Positions 47,177-56,781 are shown, numbered from the stretch's first letter. The stretch: 64,000 bases of DNA from Gemmatimonadota bacterium (GCA_022340865.1 JAJDNC010000103.1:62001-126000), one strand, 5' to 3'. Made by a program: numbers and translations. Notes: a model not told the origin generated them from the sequence alone.

Positions 47177-47500
47177 GCAGGGTGCTGAAGAAGGGGAGTA
47201 CCCCGCGCGCATGGGGCGTTCGCTGCTCAGGCAAGGCACGACGACGAGTCGTAGCAGCGCTACGGCGAGGAGGAGAAGCGACGCATAAGCGGCGAGGGCA
47301 CCGACGCCGAAGGCGTTGGTCCCCATGCGCCCATCACTATGAATGACAGTGCCGTACATGGCTGTGGGTTGGGGCGGCACGGCCCCGCCTCCTGCGTTGG
47401 AACTCCTCGACGTAGCTACGGCTATGCCTTCGTCGTTCCGCCTTGGATTCGGGGCCGTGGCGCTCCCAACGCGGGGTGCTCCCCTTTCTCAGCAGCCTGC
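47177..47500. repeat. ~324-bp element bounded by ~30-bp imperfect inverted repeats
   Basis: The left end (47177-47206) and the right end (47471-47500) are inverted copies of each other with roughly 26 of 30 matches by eye; each reads GCAGG-x-TGCTGA...AGGGGAG-x-ACCCCGCG inward. Weaker inverted similarity continues inside both arms (CGACGA...GTAGC...CTACG-x-CGAGGAG) so the whole could fold as one long hairpin. The right end meets the TAG stop of the neighbouring gene exactly. No transposase is encoded and no target duplication was recognised. It resembles a MITE or REP-like mobile repeat. Confidence 0.65.
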
Positions 47501-48204
47501 TAACCCACCAGATCCTGACGCTCCGCGACGTAACCCAGGGAGGGAATCTCGACCCTCAACACCCGCCCCTGACGGTCGTACCATACCGTGCGCGCGTCCT
47601 TGTCTCCGGCGCCCTCGGTGAACGTCACGCGACGGGCCTGCACCACGTTGGCTCCCAGGTGCAGCTCCTCGTCCGTCCACGCCGACGCGGTGAGCTCGAA
47701 CGCCCTGTGGGTGAGGGGCTCGATGACGGGCGTGCGCGCCCCGCCGGCCACGTCGTGGAGGAAGTAGTACTGGTGGGCCACCTCCTTCTCCAGGATGTGG
47801 GTGCCCGGTCGCGCCATGAACTCCCGCTGCTCCTCGCCGGCCTTGGACCTGATCAGGGACACGTAGATGCCACCGGCCAGCTTGAGGCTCAGCTCGGACG
47901 TCTCCGCCCCGGTCACCTTGAGGCGGTAGCCGGTCGCCACCCCGTTCGGGAGCCCGACTTCCAGAAGCGTGCTGAGATCCAGCTTCCCACTCGGCTCGTC
48001 CAGCTGCACATGTCCCTGCGCGAGGACGACGGCGTCCGTGCCCAGCCCCGAGCGGCGGATCTGGAACGTCTCTTTGCCCGCCGGCTTGCCGGCCAGCGTG
48101 ATGGCGAACGTGCCCTCGTCCACCACCACGCTCTGGGCCTGGAGGGCCGGGGGCACCAGGACGAGCGTCAGTCCCAGGGCGGCCAGGATTCGGCGGAGCG
48201 ACAT
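47500..48204 (-). CDS. Exported protein of unknown function
   Basis: A 234-residue protein with a clear signal peptide (MSLRRILAALGLTLVLVPPA, cut after LQAQ). The mature part is beta-rich without cysteines, with conserved-looking stretches GTFAITLAGKPAGKETFQI, FELTASAWTDEEL and TVWYDRQGRVLRVEIPSLGY, reminiscent of DUF3108-type periplasmic beta proteins. I cannot give a function. The stop codon lies at the edge of the inverted-repeat element. Confidence 0.7.
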   Translation of the reverse strand: MSLRRILAALGLTLVLVPPALQAQSVVVDEGTFAITLAGKPAGKETFQIRRSGLGTDAVVLAQGHVQLDEPSGKLDLSTLLEVGLPNGVATGYRLKVTGAETSELSLKLAGGIYVSLIRSKAGEEQREFMARPGTHILEKEVAHQYYFLHDVAGGARTPVIEPLTHRAFELTASAWTDEELHLGANVVQARRVTFTEGAGDKDARTVWYDRQGRVLRVEIPSLGYVAERQDLVG

Positions 48205-48255
48205 CGGGGTCTGCCTCGGAATGCAGGTCGGCGTGGTGCGTGTGACTTCCCAGAG

Positions 48256-48990
48256 CTACACCGTCTGCTCGTCACCGGTCCGGGGCGCCGATCCCGCCAC
48301 CACGGAGACGAGCGTGTCCACATAGCGCTGGAAGACCGCTTGTCCCTTGGCCGCGGAGGCCAGAGACGGCCGGCCCAGGATGCCCCGGCTCTCGGACGGG
48401 GGTGTGGGTACCCTCCCACGGGTGTATCTTCGCAGCGCGCGGTCTTCCGGGACGAAGTCCGCAGCGTCCTGGAGCCTAACCAGGTCGGGAGCGAGGTGCA
48501 GAAGCAGCGAAGTCTCCAGCTCGCCGGCGTGCGCCAGCCCGGGATCCTCGTCCAGCAGGTCGGACACGTCGATGTGGTACAGGTCGAAGACCGTGGTGGT
48601 GGCGCGAGCCGTGAGCGCCATGAGGATGGCCTCGAGATGAGGCTCGCACCGATGGGCGCTCACCACCAGGAACTCCTTCACGCCGTGGTCCTCCCAGCGG
48701 GCCAGCAACTCGTTCAGCGCTCGATGGAAGGTCTTCCGACGAAGACCCGCCGTACCGGCGTAGGGACCCCCGGAGGCGGTCACGCCGTAGCAGAACGTGG
48801 GAGCGCGCAGAATCCCCACCTGCCGGGCGAGCTCGGAGGCCACGTGCTTGGCTACGATGGTGTTGGCGCCCAGGGGCAGGTGGGGCCCGTGCTGATCCAG
48901 GGCGCCGACGGGCACCACCAGGCGTGGGTCCCGCCCCAGCATCCGTCCCACCTCCGACCAGCTCAGCTCATCAAGCGCATATGACGTCAC
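48256..48990 (-). CDS. Creatininase-family amidohydrolase
   Basis: A 244-residue protein with the creatininase/MftE fold. PVGALDQHGPHLPLGANT carries the first metal ligands, SAHRCEPHLEAI takes the place of the GHGGN motif, and HAGELETSLLLHL the HAGE-x-ETS motif. The altered NGHGGN segment is a departure from the family consensus. Members act on creatinine, formamides or peptide cores (MftE); no mycofactocin gene is nearby. The GTG start at 48990 overlaps the ATG of the divergent kinase gene. Confidence 0.82.
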   Translation of the reverse strand: MTSYALDELSWSEVGRMLGRDPRLVVPVGALDQHGPHLPLGANTIVAKHVASELARQVGILRAPTFCYGVTASGGPYAGTAGLRRKTFHRALNELLARWEDHGVKEFLVVSAHRCEPHLEAILMALTARATTTVFDLYHIDVSDLLDEDPGLAHAGELETSLLLHLAPDLVRLQDAADFVPEDRALRRYTRGRVPTPPSESRGILGRPSLASAAKGQAVFQRYVDTLVSVVAGSAPRTGDEQTV

Positions 48991-51900
48991 CGTCGAGCTC
49001 CTCCGCGATCCGGAACCGGGTGGCGGCCTTCGCCGGTGGTGTGGGGCCGTGGCTGGGAGTCATCGCCCTCGGACTGTGGGCCGGGACGCCGGAGCCGCGG
49101 GTGTTGGTCCTCGCCGCCGTCGGGGCGTGCGCCGCCGCGCTCTGGGGCCGGCCGCGCAGCCGCGCCGGATCCGTCGGTGTGGTGGTGCTGCTCGCGGGGA
49201 TCCTCGCGGGATTCGTCGGCCAGCGCCAGGTCTCGGGCATGCGCAACGACTGGGCGGCATACTGGCGGAGCCGGGAGGAGCACGTGGGGAAGCGGCTGAA
49301 CGCCGAGCTCCAGGGGCGCGAGAACGCGGCGGAGTCCGCCGCGGACGCCCTCGCGGCGCAGGCGTTCAGCGGGAAGGTGGCCGACGCCACCGTGGCGACC
49401 CTGCGCCGGCGCTACGGGGTCTCGGCGCTGGCGCTGTACGACTCCGCCGACAGTCTGGTCGTATGGGACGGCGTCCATCGCGGACGGGTGCCGGAGGACG
49501 TACGGCGGGGGGCTCGCCGCTACCTCTTCGGCGACCTCCCCCTCTTCAGCTACCTGTATGTGACCAGCAGCGCCGGCCCGGCCGGAACCGCGGTGGCGGC
49601 CATCCTGCTGAGCACGCAGCTGCCTCCCTGGCTGGGGGCCGACGCCGGGGACTTCGCGTCCCGTTTCAGGGACGAGGTGGGGGAGGGGATCCGCATCGTG
49701 CAGAACCCACCGCCGGGGGTGGGGGGGTGGGACCTCCGGGTCGGTGACCAGACGCTCTTCACCGTCCTTCTGGACCGTCCCCAACCGGGGGTGCGAGTCG
49801 GCGAGATCCGTGACCGCTGGCGCATCATTGTAGCGGGGATCACCCTCCTGGCGTGGACGCTCCTGGCCATGGGCGCTCCCCGGGGGCTCACTTCGGGCGC
49901 CACCGCCGCCTTCACCCTGGTGTTCGTTGCGGGAGCGTTGCCGTTTCAGCAACTGACGGCTCTGAAGCCCCTCTTCGATACGGCGCGCTTCGCGCTGCCG
50001 GCGCCCAATCCGGTTCCCCTCGGGCGGCTGGCGATCATGGTGCTGGCCCTGGTCACGGTGGTTGCGGTGTTCCCTCGCCCCCGACCACGCCTGCGGCCGT
50101 GGCTCGCAGGAGGCGTGGTTGCAGCAGTCTACACGCTTATTCTGTGGCTGCTAGAGTCTGCGCTGTCGCCCACGGCTCTGGCGGGTGGCGGTATGTACTG
50201 GAGCGTCTATCAGGCTGTCTGTGTGCTCCTCCTGACCCTGGCGACGGGGGCGATCCTGGTGCGTGTCGCCGAAGCCGGCGGTGAGCATCGCTACCTGGGC
50301 CCGCTGGGGATAGCTCTGGGCTTCGTGCTGGGCGGCGGCGCTGCCCTGCTCGTTTGGCGCACGGCCCACATTCCCGTGTGGTGGCCGCTGCTGTGGGGCG
50401 TTCCCGTCACGCTCACGGCCGCTTCCCTGCGCGCATGGCCGGGCTGGCGCCGTGCCCCCGTGTCGTGGATCCTCGCGGGCCTGCTCGCCTCCACCGCGGC
50501 AATACCGGTGGCGTGGGGAGCCCGTGTGCACGCGCGGATTGAGACGGGGCAGGAGCGCCTGGAGCGCGTGAAGGCGCCCGACGACCCGGCCGTGCGGAGC
50601 GCGCTCTACAGGCTGGGGGAGGCCGCCGACTCCCTCGACGCGACCGGCGAGGCGGGTGTCGACATGATGTACGACGCCTGGGCGGCCAGCGGCCTGGGCG
50701 GCCTGGGCCAGACGGCATGGTTGACGCTCTGGTCGCAGGCAGGCGTTCCGCAGCAGGAGCTCCGTGTGGGTGTGGCGGAGCGCCCCGTGGTATCCAAGGA
50801 CGTCTTCGAGGACACGCTGCCGGGGATCCGTGTCGTACGCTACGACCGGGAGGACGCTCGGTACGTGTTGCGCGTGCCGTTGAGCAACGGGCAGGTCCTG
50901 ACCGTTGCGGCGCCGCCCTTTCCGGACCCCAACGCGGGCCTGCATCTGAGTCCGCTCCTGGCCGGAGGGCGCCGAACCGGGGAGGATCCCCTCACCATCA
51001 TCCCCCGGGCGGCCGATGAGAGGGAGCCTCCGGGGCGGCTGCGCTGGGTGCGCACTGCGGACGGATGGCAGGGCGAGATGGTCCTGGGCTTTCCCAACGC
51101 CCAGTACCACGCGAACTACGCGGTGGTCCTGCCCGGCGGCCTGCTGGCGCTGGCGCGGGGCACCCTGCTCCTGGTGCTGGACATCGCGTCGTTCCTGCTG
51201 TTCTGGGTGGTGGGGCGGGCGCTGCTGCAGGGTGGGAATCCCCTGGGCGTGCGCCTGGGCGCCGTGGTGATCTCCTTTCGGGCCCGCGTCACACTGGCCC
51301 TCTTCGGCTTCTTCGTGCTGGCCAACGCGATCTTCGGGTCCGTGGCGTACAGAGCCATCGCGGGTGCCTCGCACCGGGCCGCCGAGGTCTTGGCGGAGAG
51401 GGTGACGGAGGACGCGGCCGGCTGGTACCACCAGGTGAGTGGGCGGATGCAGGCGCTGGCACGGCGGGTGGGGGGCGAGCTCCTGGACTACCAGAATGGG
51501 GAGCTCCGGGACGGCTCCGTGGAGGAGCTCGTCGATCTGGGGTTGTATAACGACTGGATCCCCTACCGGACCGAACAGCTCCTCAAGGGTGAGGAGGTCC
51601 GGGCCACCACCGACGGCTCCCTGGGAGAGTGGGCGTACGCCACGGCGTACCGCAGCCTTCCCAGCGGGGACGTCCTCGTGGCCCAGGTGCCGATCCAGGC
51701 CGGTGCTACCGCGGTGCGCGCTTCCGACATCGCCGAGCTGGTGGGCTTCGCGGTGGTGGTGGGCGGAGTCCTGTCCCTGATGCTGGCGCTCCTCGTAGGG
51801 CGTGCCCTCACGTCTCCCATCCACGCGCTCCAGGAAGCGTCGGAACGCGTCGGGAGAGGCGACCTCCGACTTCGGCTCCCGGCGGGGCGTGCCGACGAGT

Positions 51901-53024
51901 TCGGCGCCGTGTTCCGGGCGTTCAACAGGATGGTTGGGCGGCTCAGGCGTGCCCGCCGGCAGCTCGTGCGGACGTCCCGCCGGACGGAGGCCATCATGGA
52001 GGAGGCCGCCGTGGGCATGATCGCCCTGGATGCGGGGCGCCGGGTGACGCTGGTGAACCCCCGGGCGGAGGTGCTGCTGGGAGGGGCAGTGGACGTCGGT
52101 GAGCCGCTGCCGGCGGCGGGGGCCCAGGGCGAGGCGCTGGCGCACTGGGTGAGCGCGTTCCTGGACGCGGGCCGTACCGAGTCGGGAGGGGAGCTCCACG
52201 TGGGGAGCCGCCGGGTCCGGGTGCGTGCCCGCAGGCTGGGAACCCAGCCCGCCGCGGGTGGGGCCGTGGTGGCCATCGAGGACGTCACCGACGAGTTGCG
52301 CGCGGAGCGCGTGCTGGCCTGGGGCGAGATGGCGCGCCAGGTGGCCCACGAAGTGAAGAACCCCCTGACACCGATCAAGCTGTCCATCCAGCACATCCGG
52401 AGGGCATGGGAGGACCGCAAGCCGGACTTCGGCGAGGTGTTGGTGCGCAACGCGGACGCCATGCTCAAGGAGATCGATCGGCTGGCGGCCATCGCCCGGA
52501 CGTTCTCCCGCTTCGGGGCGCCCTCCGAGGCGGGGGGCATGCCGCTGGCGGCGGTGGACGTGGCGGCCGTCGTGCAGGAGGTGCTGGCCCTGTACGAGGG
52601 CTCCCATGGCCCGGTGCGCTTCGAGGGTGAGGTGGTGACCGGTCTTCCCGCCGTGGAGGCGAGGATTCCCGAGATGAAGGAGGTGCTGGTGAACCTCCTC
52701 GAGAACGCCAGAGCGGCGCTCAGGCTGGGGGACGGGGGCACGGTACGCGTGGAAGCCCACGCGGAGGGGTCCGAGAACGTCCTCCTCCAGGTGGTGGACG
52801 ACGGCGCCGGGATCCCCGCGGACTTCATGCCCCGAGTGTTCGAGCCGCAGTTCAGCACGCGTTCCACCGGCACGGGGCTCGGCCTCGCGATCGTGCGTCG
52901 GCTGGTGGAGTCGTGGGGCGCGTCGGTCACCCTGGAGAGCGTGCCGGGACGTGGCACGCGCGTGTCCCTGCACCTTCGAGCGTGGCGGGACGACGCTCCC
53001 CTGGGGGGTGGCGACGACCCGTAG
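48981..53024 (+). CDS. Large NtrY-like membrane sensor histidine kinase
   Basis: At ~1347 residues this is an unusually large histidine kinase. The N-terminal 900 residues contain a first helix, a periplasmic stretch (~60-270), a polytopic block of about eight helices (~280-500), a second soluble stretch (~510-720) and more helices (~735-800, ~905-930). The C-terminal third has HAMP (~935-985), PAS (~1000-1085), HisKA with phospho-acceptor His1123 in AHEVKNPLTPIK, and HATPase_c with NLLENA, DDGAGIP and GTGLGLAIV. The kinase core is of NtrY type. No response regulator is next to it. ATG 48981 lies within the start of the divergent creatininase gene. Confidence 0.9.
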   Translation: MTSPSSSSAIRNRVAAFAGGVGPWLGVIALGLWAGTPEPRVLVLAAVGACAAALWGRPRSRAGSVGVVVLLAGILAGFVGQRQVSGMRNDWAAYWRSREEHVGKRLNAELQGRENAAESAADALAAQAFSGKVADATVATLRRRYGVSALALYDSADSLVVWDGVHRGRVPEDVRRGARRYLFGDLPLFSYLYVTSSAGPAGTAVAAILLSTQLPPWLGADAGDFASRFRDEVGEGIRIVQNPPPGVGGWDLRVGDQTLFTVLLDRPQPGVRVGEIRDRWRIIVAGITLLAWTLLAMGAPRGLTSGATAAFTLVFVAGALPFQQLTALKPLFDTARFALPAPNPVPLGRLAIMVLALVTVVAVFPRPRPRLRPWLAGGVVAAVYTLILWLLESALSPTALAGGGMYWSVYQAVCVLLLTLATGAILVRVAEAGGEHRYLGPLGIALGFVLGGGAALLVWRTAHIPVWWPLLWGVPVTLTAASLRAWPGWRRAPVSWILAGLLASTAAIPVAWGARVHARIETGQERLERVKAPDDPAVRSALYRLGEAADSLDATGEAGVDMMYDAWAASGLGGLGQTAWLTLWSQAGVPQQELRVGVAERPVVSKDVFEDTLPGIRVVRYDREDARYVLRVPLSNGQVLTVAAPPFPDPNAGLHLSPLLAGGRRTGEDPLTIIPRAADEREPPGRLRWVRTADGWQGEMVLGFPNAQYHANYAVVLPGGLLALARGTLLLVLDIASFLLFWVVGRALLQGGNPLGVRLGAVVISFRARVTLALFGFFVLANAIFGSVAYRAIAGASHRAAEVLAERVTEDAAGWYHQVSGRMQALARRVGGELLDYQNGELRDGSVEELVDLGLYNDWIPYRTEQLLKGEEVRATTDGSLGEWAYATAYRSLPSGDVLVAQVPIQAGATAVRASDIAELVGFAVVVGGVLSLMLALLVGRALTSPIHALQEASERVGRGDLRLRLPAGRADEFGAVFRAFNRMVGRLRRARRQLVRTSRRTEAIMEEAAVGMIALDAGRRVTLVNPRAEVLLGGAVDVGEPLPAAGAQGEALAHWVSAFLDAGRTESGGELHVGSRRVRVRARRLGTQPAAGGAVVAIEDVTDELRAERVLAWGEMARQVAHEVKNPLTPIKLSIQHIRRAWEDRKPDFGEVLVRNADAMLKEIDRLAAIARTFSRFGAPSEAGGMPLAAVDVAAVVQEVLALYEGSHGPVRFEGEVVTGLPAVEARIPEMKEVLVNLLENARAALRLGDGGTVRVEAHAEGSENVLLQVVDDGAGIPADFMPRVFEPQFSTRSTGTGLGLAIVRRLVESWGASVTLESVPGRGTRVSLHLRAWRDDAPLGGGDDP

Positions 53025-53130
53025 GATCGAACATCTTTGAGGTCCCGGCAGGAGCACCAGGGACCGCTCCGGCTCAGTGGAGCGCGCCTCTGGGCGTTTC
53101 TCACCGCGCCCGACTCGAACCCCGGCAGAC

Positions 53131-53808
53131 ATGAGGAACATCGCGGCCGAGCCTCCGACCTCCTGGACCGCAGAAGCAAGACCGGAACACCCGGATTCCG
53201 CCCCACCCCGAGGCCACCGGAGGGTTCAGGCAGTCGAGTTGGCCGCTTGGGTGGAAGCGCGTCGGGATCGCCTCGCCGACCGCTGGCTCCGGGAGATCCA
53301 GAGCCGGTACGACCGGCGCGCCAACGGAGTCAACGAGCTCCTCGCGGAGTTCGTGGACCTCCTGGTGAACTTCCTTCCCGCCATGCTCGGCCCGTATCGC
53401 GACCAGGTGGACCCGCTGTGGGTACGGGGGTCGGAGCTCTTCGGAAACGTGGCCGCCCGTCGCGGCCTGGCGGCCGGGGAAGTCATCGAGGAGTTCCAGC
53501 TCCTCCGCGAGGCGGTGATCCGCCTTCTCTACCAGGAGCCCCCTCTCGCCGGCCGGGTACCCATCTCGCTTCGCGACGTGCTGCGTCTGAATCGCGCCAT
53601 CGATCGCGGCGTGACCCATGCGAGCGTGGGGCACACGGATGCGCTCTTCTTCGCGCTCTTCGAGGGGTCGGGGATTCCGGACGTGCCGCCCACCGCCGAG
53701 CTGAGGGCGGAGATCCAGAGCCAGCTCGACGTGCTCCGCACGGAGCTGGTGGAGGCGGTGACGCCCCCGAACAGCATGGTCTCTCCCTCGCGCAACGGTA
53801 GGCGCTGA
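53131..53808 (+). CDS. RsbRD-N-like sensory domain protein
   Basis: A 225-residue helical protein. After a Pro/Glu-rich leader of ~35 residues, the sequence (W-x4-RRDRLADRWLREI, NELLAEFVDLLVNFLPAML, RRGLAAGEVIEEFQLLREAV) follows the RsbRD N-terminal sensory domain found in RsbR/RsbU-type stress regulators. No STAS or kinase domain is attached. It lies between a histidine kinase and a decarboxylase on the same strand; a sensory or adaptor role is inference. ATG 53131 is chosen, with an in-frame extension open to 53077. Confidence 0.55.
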   Translation: MRNIAAEPPTSWTAEARPEHPDSAPPRGHRRVQAVELAAWVEARRDRLADRWLREIQSRYDRRANGVNELLAEFVDLLVNFLPAMLGPYRDQVDPLWVRGSELFGNVAARRGLAAGEVIEEFQLLREAVIRLLYQEPPLAGRVPISLRDVLRLNRAIDRGVTHASVGHTDALFFALFEGSGIPDVPPTAELRAEIQSQLDVLRTELVEAVTPPNSMVSPSRNGRR

Positions 53809-53816
53809 GCACGGAG

Positions 53817-55256
53817 ATGGCCCGCGGCGTGGGGGATCTTCCCCCGGAAGAGCTACGCCGCCTCGCACACGAGGTCTCCGATTGGATCGCCGACTACCTG
53901 GGGTCGGTGGGGGACCTGCCCGTCTTCCCGGACGTACGCCCCGGGGACGTGCGCTCCCGCATCCCCGGCCACCCTCCCGAGAGCGGGGAGGAGATGGAGG
54001 CCGCGTTGGCCGACTTCCGGAACCTGGTGGTGCCTGGAGTCACCCACTGGAACCACCCATCCTTCTTCGGCTACTTCGCCACCACGGGGTCGGGCCCCGG
54101 CATCCTTGGGGAGATGCTGTCGGCGGCCATGAACCTCAATGCCATGGTCTGGCGGAGCTCCCCGGCGGCCACGGAGCTCGAGGAGGTGGTCATGGACTGG
54201 CTCCGCCAGCTCGTCGGACTCCCCGAGGGCTTCGACGGCGTCATCAACGACACCGCCTCGCACTCGACGCTCTACGCCCTCGCAGCCGCGCGCGAAGTCG
54301 CCTATCCGGAGGTGCACGCCGGCGGCCTGTTCGGCCTTCCCCGTGGCCGGGTCTACGCATCCGAGCACGCGCACTCCTCGGTGGAGAAGGCCGTCATGGC
54401 CCTGGGATTCGGCCGTGAAGGGTACCGCGCCATCCCCTCGGACGACGCGTTCCGCATGCGGCTGGACGCGCTGGACGCCGCGCTGAAGGAGGACGAGGCC
54501 GCCGGGATCAGGCCGGTGGCGGTGGTGGCCACCCTGGGCACCACCTCGGTGACCTCCCTGGACCCGGTGAAGGAGATCGTGCCCCTGGCGGCTGCCCACG
54601 GTGCGTGGGTGCACGTGGACGCGGCGTACGGGGGCCCGGCGGCCATCGTCCCCGAGCTGCGCCCCATGTTCGCGGGGTGGGAGGGGGCCGACTCCATCGT
54701 CATCAACCCCCACAAGTGGATCTTCACCCCTACGGACTGCTCGGCGCTCTACTGCCGACGCCCCGAGGAGCTGGTGCGCGCGTTCTCCCTCGTTCCGGAG
54801 TACCTGCGCACGGCTGAGCAGGGGCAGGTGAAGAACCTCATGGACTACGGTGTCGCTCTCGGCCGGCGCTTCCGGGCCTTGAAGCTCTGGTTCGTGCTCC
54901 GCTGGTTCGGCCGGGCGGGCCTGGTGGCCAACATCCGGGAGCACGTGCGTCTGGCGAAGCAGCTGGCGTCGTGGGCGGAAGCCACGGAGGGTTGGAGCGT
55001 GGCGGCACCGGTGACGCTGGGGCTGGTCTGTCTCCGGCACGCGCCGGCGGGCATGGCCGACGAGGAGGCGGACGAGCTCAACCAGCGCATCCTCGATGGG
55101 GTGAACGCATCGGGCACCGCGTTCCTGTCGCACACGAAGCTCGGTGGGCGTCTGGTGCTGCGGGTGGCCATCGGCAACCTGAAGACCATGGAATCGCACG
55201 TCGCGGCGCTCTGGAGCCTCCTGCAGGATGCCGCACGCGCGGCCACGGAGGCGTAG
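53817..55256 (+). CDS. Aromatic-L-amino-acid decarboxylase family (PLP group II)
   Basis: A 479-residue PLP enzyme resembling DOPA/tryptophan decarboxylases. Signatures are HWNHPSFFGYFATTGSGPGI, TASHSTLYALAAAREV, HAHSSVEKA, the cofactor aspartate in HVDAAYGG and the Schiff-base lysine in NPHKWIFTPTDCSALY. Domain layout and length match aromatic amino acid decarboxylases rather than glutamate decarboxylase. The product would be an aromatic amine such as tryptamine or phenethylamine. It follows the sensory protein by 8 bases. Confidence 0.92.
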   Translation: MARGVGDLPPEELRRLAHEVSDWIADYLGSVGDLPVFPDVRPGDVRSRIPGHPPESGEEMEAALADFRNLVVPGVTHWNHPSFFGYFATTGSGPGILGEMLSAAMNLNAMVWRSSPAATELEEVVMDWLRQLVGLPEGFDGVINDTASHSTLYALAAAREVAYPEVHAGGLFGLPRGRVYASEHAHSSVEKAVMALGFGREGYRAIPSDDAFRMRLDALDAALKEDEAAGIRPVAVVATLGTTSVTSLDPVKEIVPLAAAHGAWVHVDAAYGGPAAIVPELRPMFAGWEGADSIVINPHKWIFTPTDCSALYCRRPEELVRAFSLVPEYLRTAEQGQVKNLMDYGVALGRRFRALKLWFVLRWFGRAGLVANIREHVRLAKQLASWAEATEGWSVAAPVTLGLVCLRHAPAGMADEEADELNQRILDGVNASGTAFLSHTKLGGRLVLRVAIGNLKTMESHVAALWSLLQDAARAATEA

Positions 55257-55321
55257 ACGACGCCCTCGCCCTCCCGAGGCGCACACGACGGTGGGGGTGG
55301 AGAAGCGACGTCGGACGTGCA

Positions 55322-55355
55322 CGAGGGGCCGGGAGCGGATGCTCCCGGCCCCTCG
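55322..55355. terminator. Bidirectional hairpin between decarboxylase and pntB
   Basis: A perfect 15-bp stem (55322-55336 with 55341-55355) and GGAT loop in the 120-base gap between convergent genes. No T-tract; strength of the stem and position support a shared terminator. Confidence 0.7.
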
Positions 55356-55376
55356 ATGTCGGCTGCCGGATGCGCG

Positions 55377-56768
55377 TCAGGGCAGCTCGCGGATCGCCTT
55401 CACCAGCTCCGCCAGGGAGTTCTTGGCGTCGCCGAAGAACATGAGGTTGTTGTCGTTGTAGAAGAGGTCGTTGTCGATGCCGGCGAAGCCCGGTGACAGC
55501 GAACGCTTCATGACGATGGTCCGCCGCGCCTTGTCCACATCCATGATGGGCATCCCGGCGATGACGCTCTTGGGATCCCGTGCGGCGGGGTTGCACACGT
55601 CGTTGGCGCCGATGATGAGCACCGCGTCGGTATCGGGGAAGTCGTCGTTGATCTCGTCGCGGTCGAAGAGCTTGTTGTAGGGCACGTCGGCTTCGGCGAG
55701 GAGCACGTTCATGTGCCCGGGCATACGCCCGGCCACCGGGTGCACGGCGTACTTCACGTCCACGCCGCGAGCCTCCAGCAGATCACCCACCTTGCGCAGC
55801 TCGTGCTGCGCCTGTGCCACCGCGAGGCCGTATCCCGGCACGAAGATCACCGAGTGCACGTAGCCGAGCTCGGCGGCTACCATCTCGGCGTCGGCCCGCT
55901 TCACCGGGCGCTTGCCGATCTGGGACTTGTCGATGTGCGCGGTGCCGCCGAAGGCGCCGAAAGCGACGTTGGCCAGCGACCGGTTCATCCCCTTGCACAT
56001 GATCATGGTGAGGATGATCCCCGACGCGCCAACCAGAGCCCCGGCGATGATGAGCACCATGTTCATGACCACGAAGCCCGCAGCCGCTCCCGCCAATCCC
56101 GAGTAGGAGTTGAGGAGCGAGATCACCACGGGCATGTCGGCACCGCCGATGGGGATGGTCAGCGTGACCCCCAGCACCAGCGAGATCGCGGTGAGGATCC
56201 AGAACATCGTCCACGGATCGCCCACGTGTCCGACGCCCAGGGCGAAGATGCCCGTGGCCAATGCGGCGAGGAATAAGAGGGCGTTCAACGTCTTCTGGAG
56301 AGGATAGACGATGGGGTTGCCCGTCATCCACTCCTGGAGCTTGAGGAACGCGATCATGGACCCCGAGAAGGTCACGCCGCCGATGATTACGGTGGCCATG
56401 ACGCTGATGCCGTGGGTGCCGACACCGATCTGCCCCTTCAGCGTGACGAACTCGGCGATGGCCACCAGCGCGGACGCGCCGCCGCCGAAACCGTTGAAGA
56501 GACCCACCATCTGGGGCATGGCCGTCATCTTCACGGCGTACGACGAGATGCCGCCGATGAGGCCCCCGATCATGAGCCCGATGATGATTTCGGTCCACGA
56601 CAGGATCTGGTTGTCCACCATCGTGGTGACGATGGCGATGAGCATGGCGGCCGCCGCGATGGCGTTGCCCGCGCGGGCGGTCGCCGGGGACTGGAGGCGC
56701 TTCAGACCGACGACGAAGAGGATCGCCGACAGGAGGTAGGCTAGCTCGACGATGATATGACCGTTCAT
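55377..56768 (-). CDS. pntB: NAD(P) transhydrogenase subunit beta
   Basis: PntB carries the proton channel and the NADP(H)-binding domain III of the proton-translocating transhydrogenase. The 463-residue protein has about nine membrane helices, then the domain III motifs GYGLAVAQAQHEL, HPVAGRMPGHMNVLLAEADV, DRDEINDDF, IGANDVCNPAA and MKRSLSPGFAGIDNDLFY. The chain follows pntAB by 13 bases. It uses the proton gradient to drive hydride from NADH to NADP+. Confidence 0.97.
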   Translation of the reverse strand: MNGHIIVELAYLLSAILFVVGLKRLQSPATARAGNAIAAAAMLIAIVTTMVDNQILSWTEIIIGLMIGGLIGGISSYAVKMTAMPQMVGLFNGFGGGASALVAIAEFVTLKGQIGVGTHGISVMATVIIGGVTFSGSMIAFLKLQEWMTGNPIVYPLQKTLNALLFLAALATGIFALGVGHVGDPWTMFWILTAISLVLGVTLTIPIGGADMPVVISLLNSYSGLAGAAAGFVVMNMVLIIAGALVGASGIILTMIMCKGMNRSLANVAFGAFGGTAHIDKSQIGKRPVKRADAEMVAAELGYVHSVIFVPGYGLAVAQAQHELRKVGDLLEARGVDVKYAVHPVAGRMPGHMNVLLAEADVPYNKLFDRDEINDDFPDTDAVLIIGANDVCNPAARDPKSVIAGMPIMDVDKARRTIVMKRSLSPGFAGIDNDLFYNDNNLMFFGDAKNSLAELVKAIRELP

Positions 56769-56781
56769 GTGAGCTTCCCCC

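Noticed and set aside
47114..47380. An 88-codon minus-strand ORF with a hydrophobic stretch inside the inverted-repeat element
   Set aside because: It overlaps a structured repeat and the tolC promoter, has no clear ribosome site, and its frame is explained by the repeat; possible but not supported.
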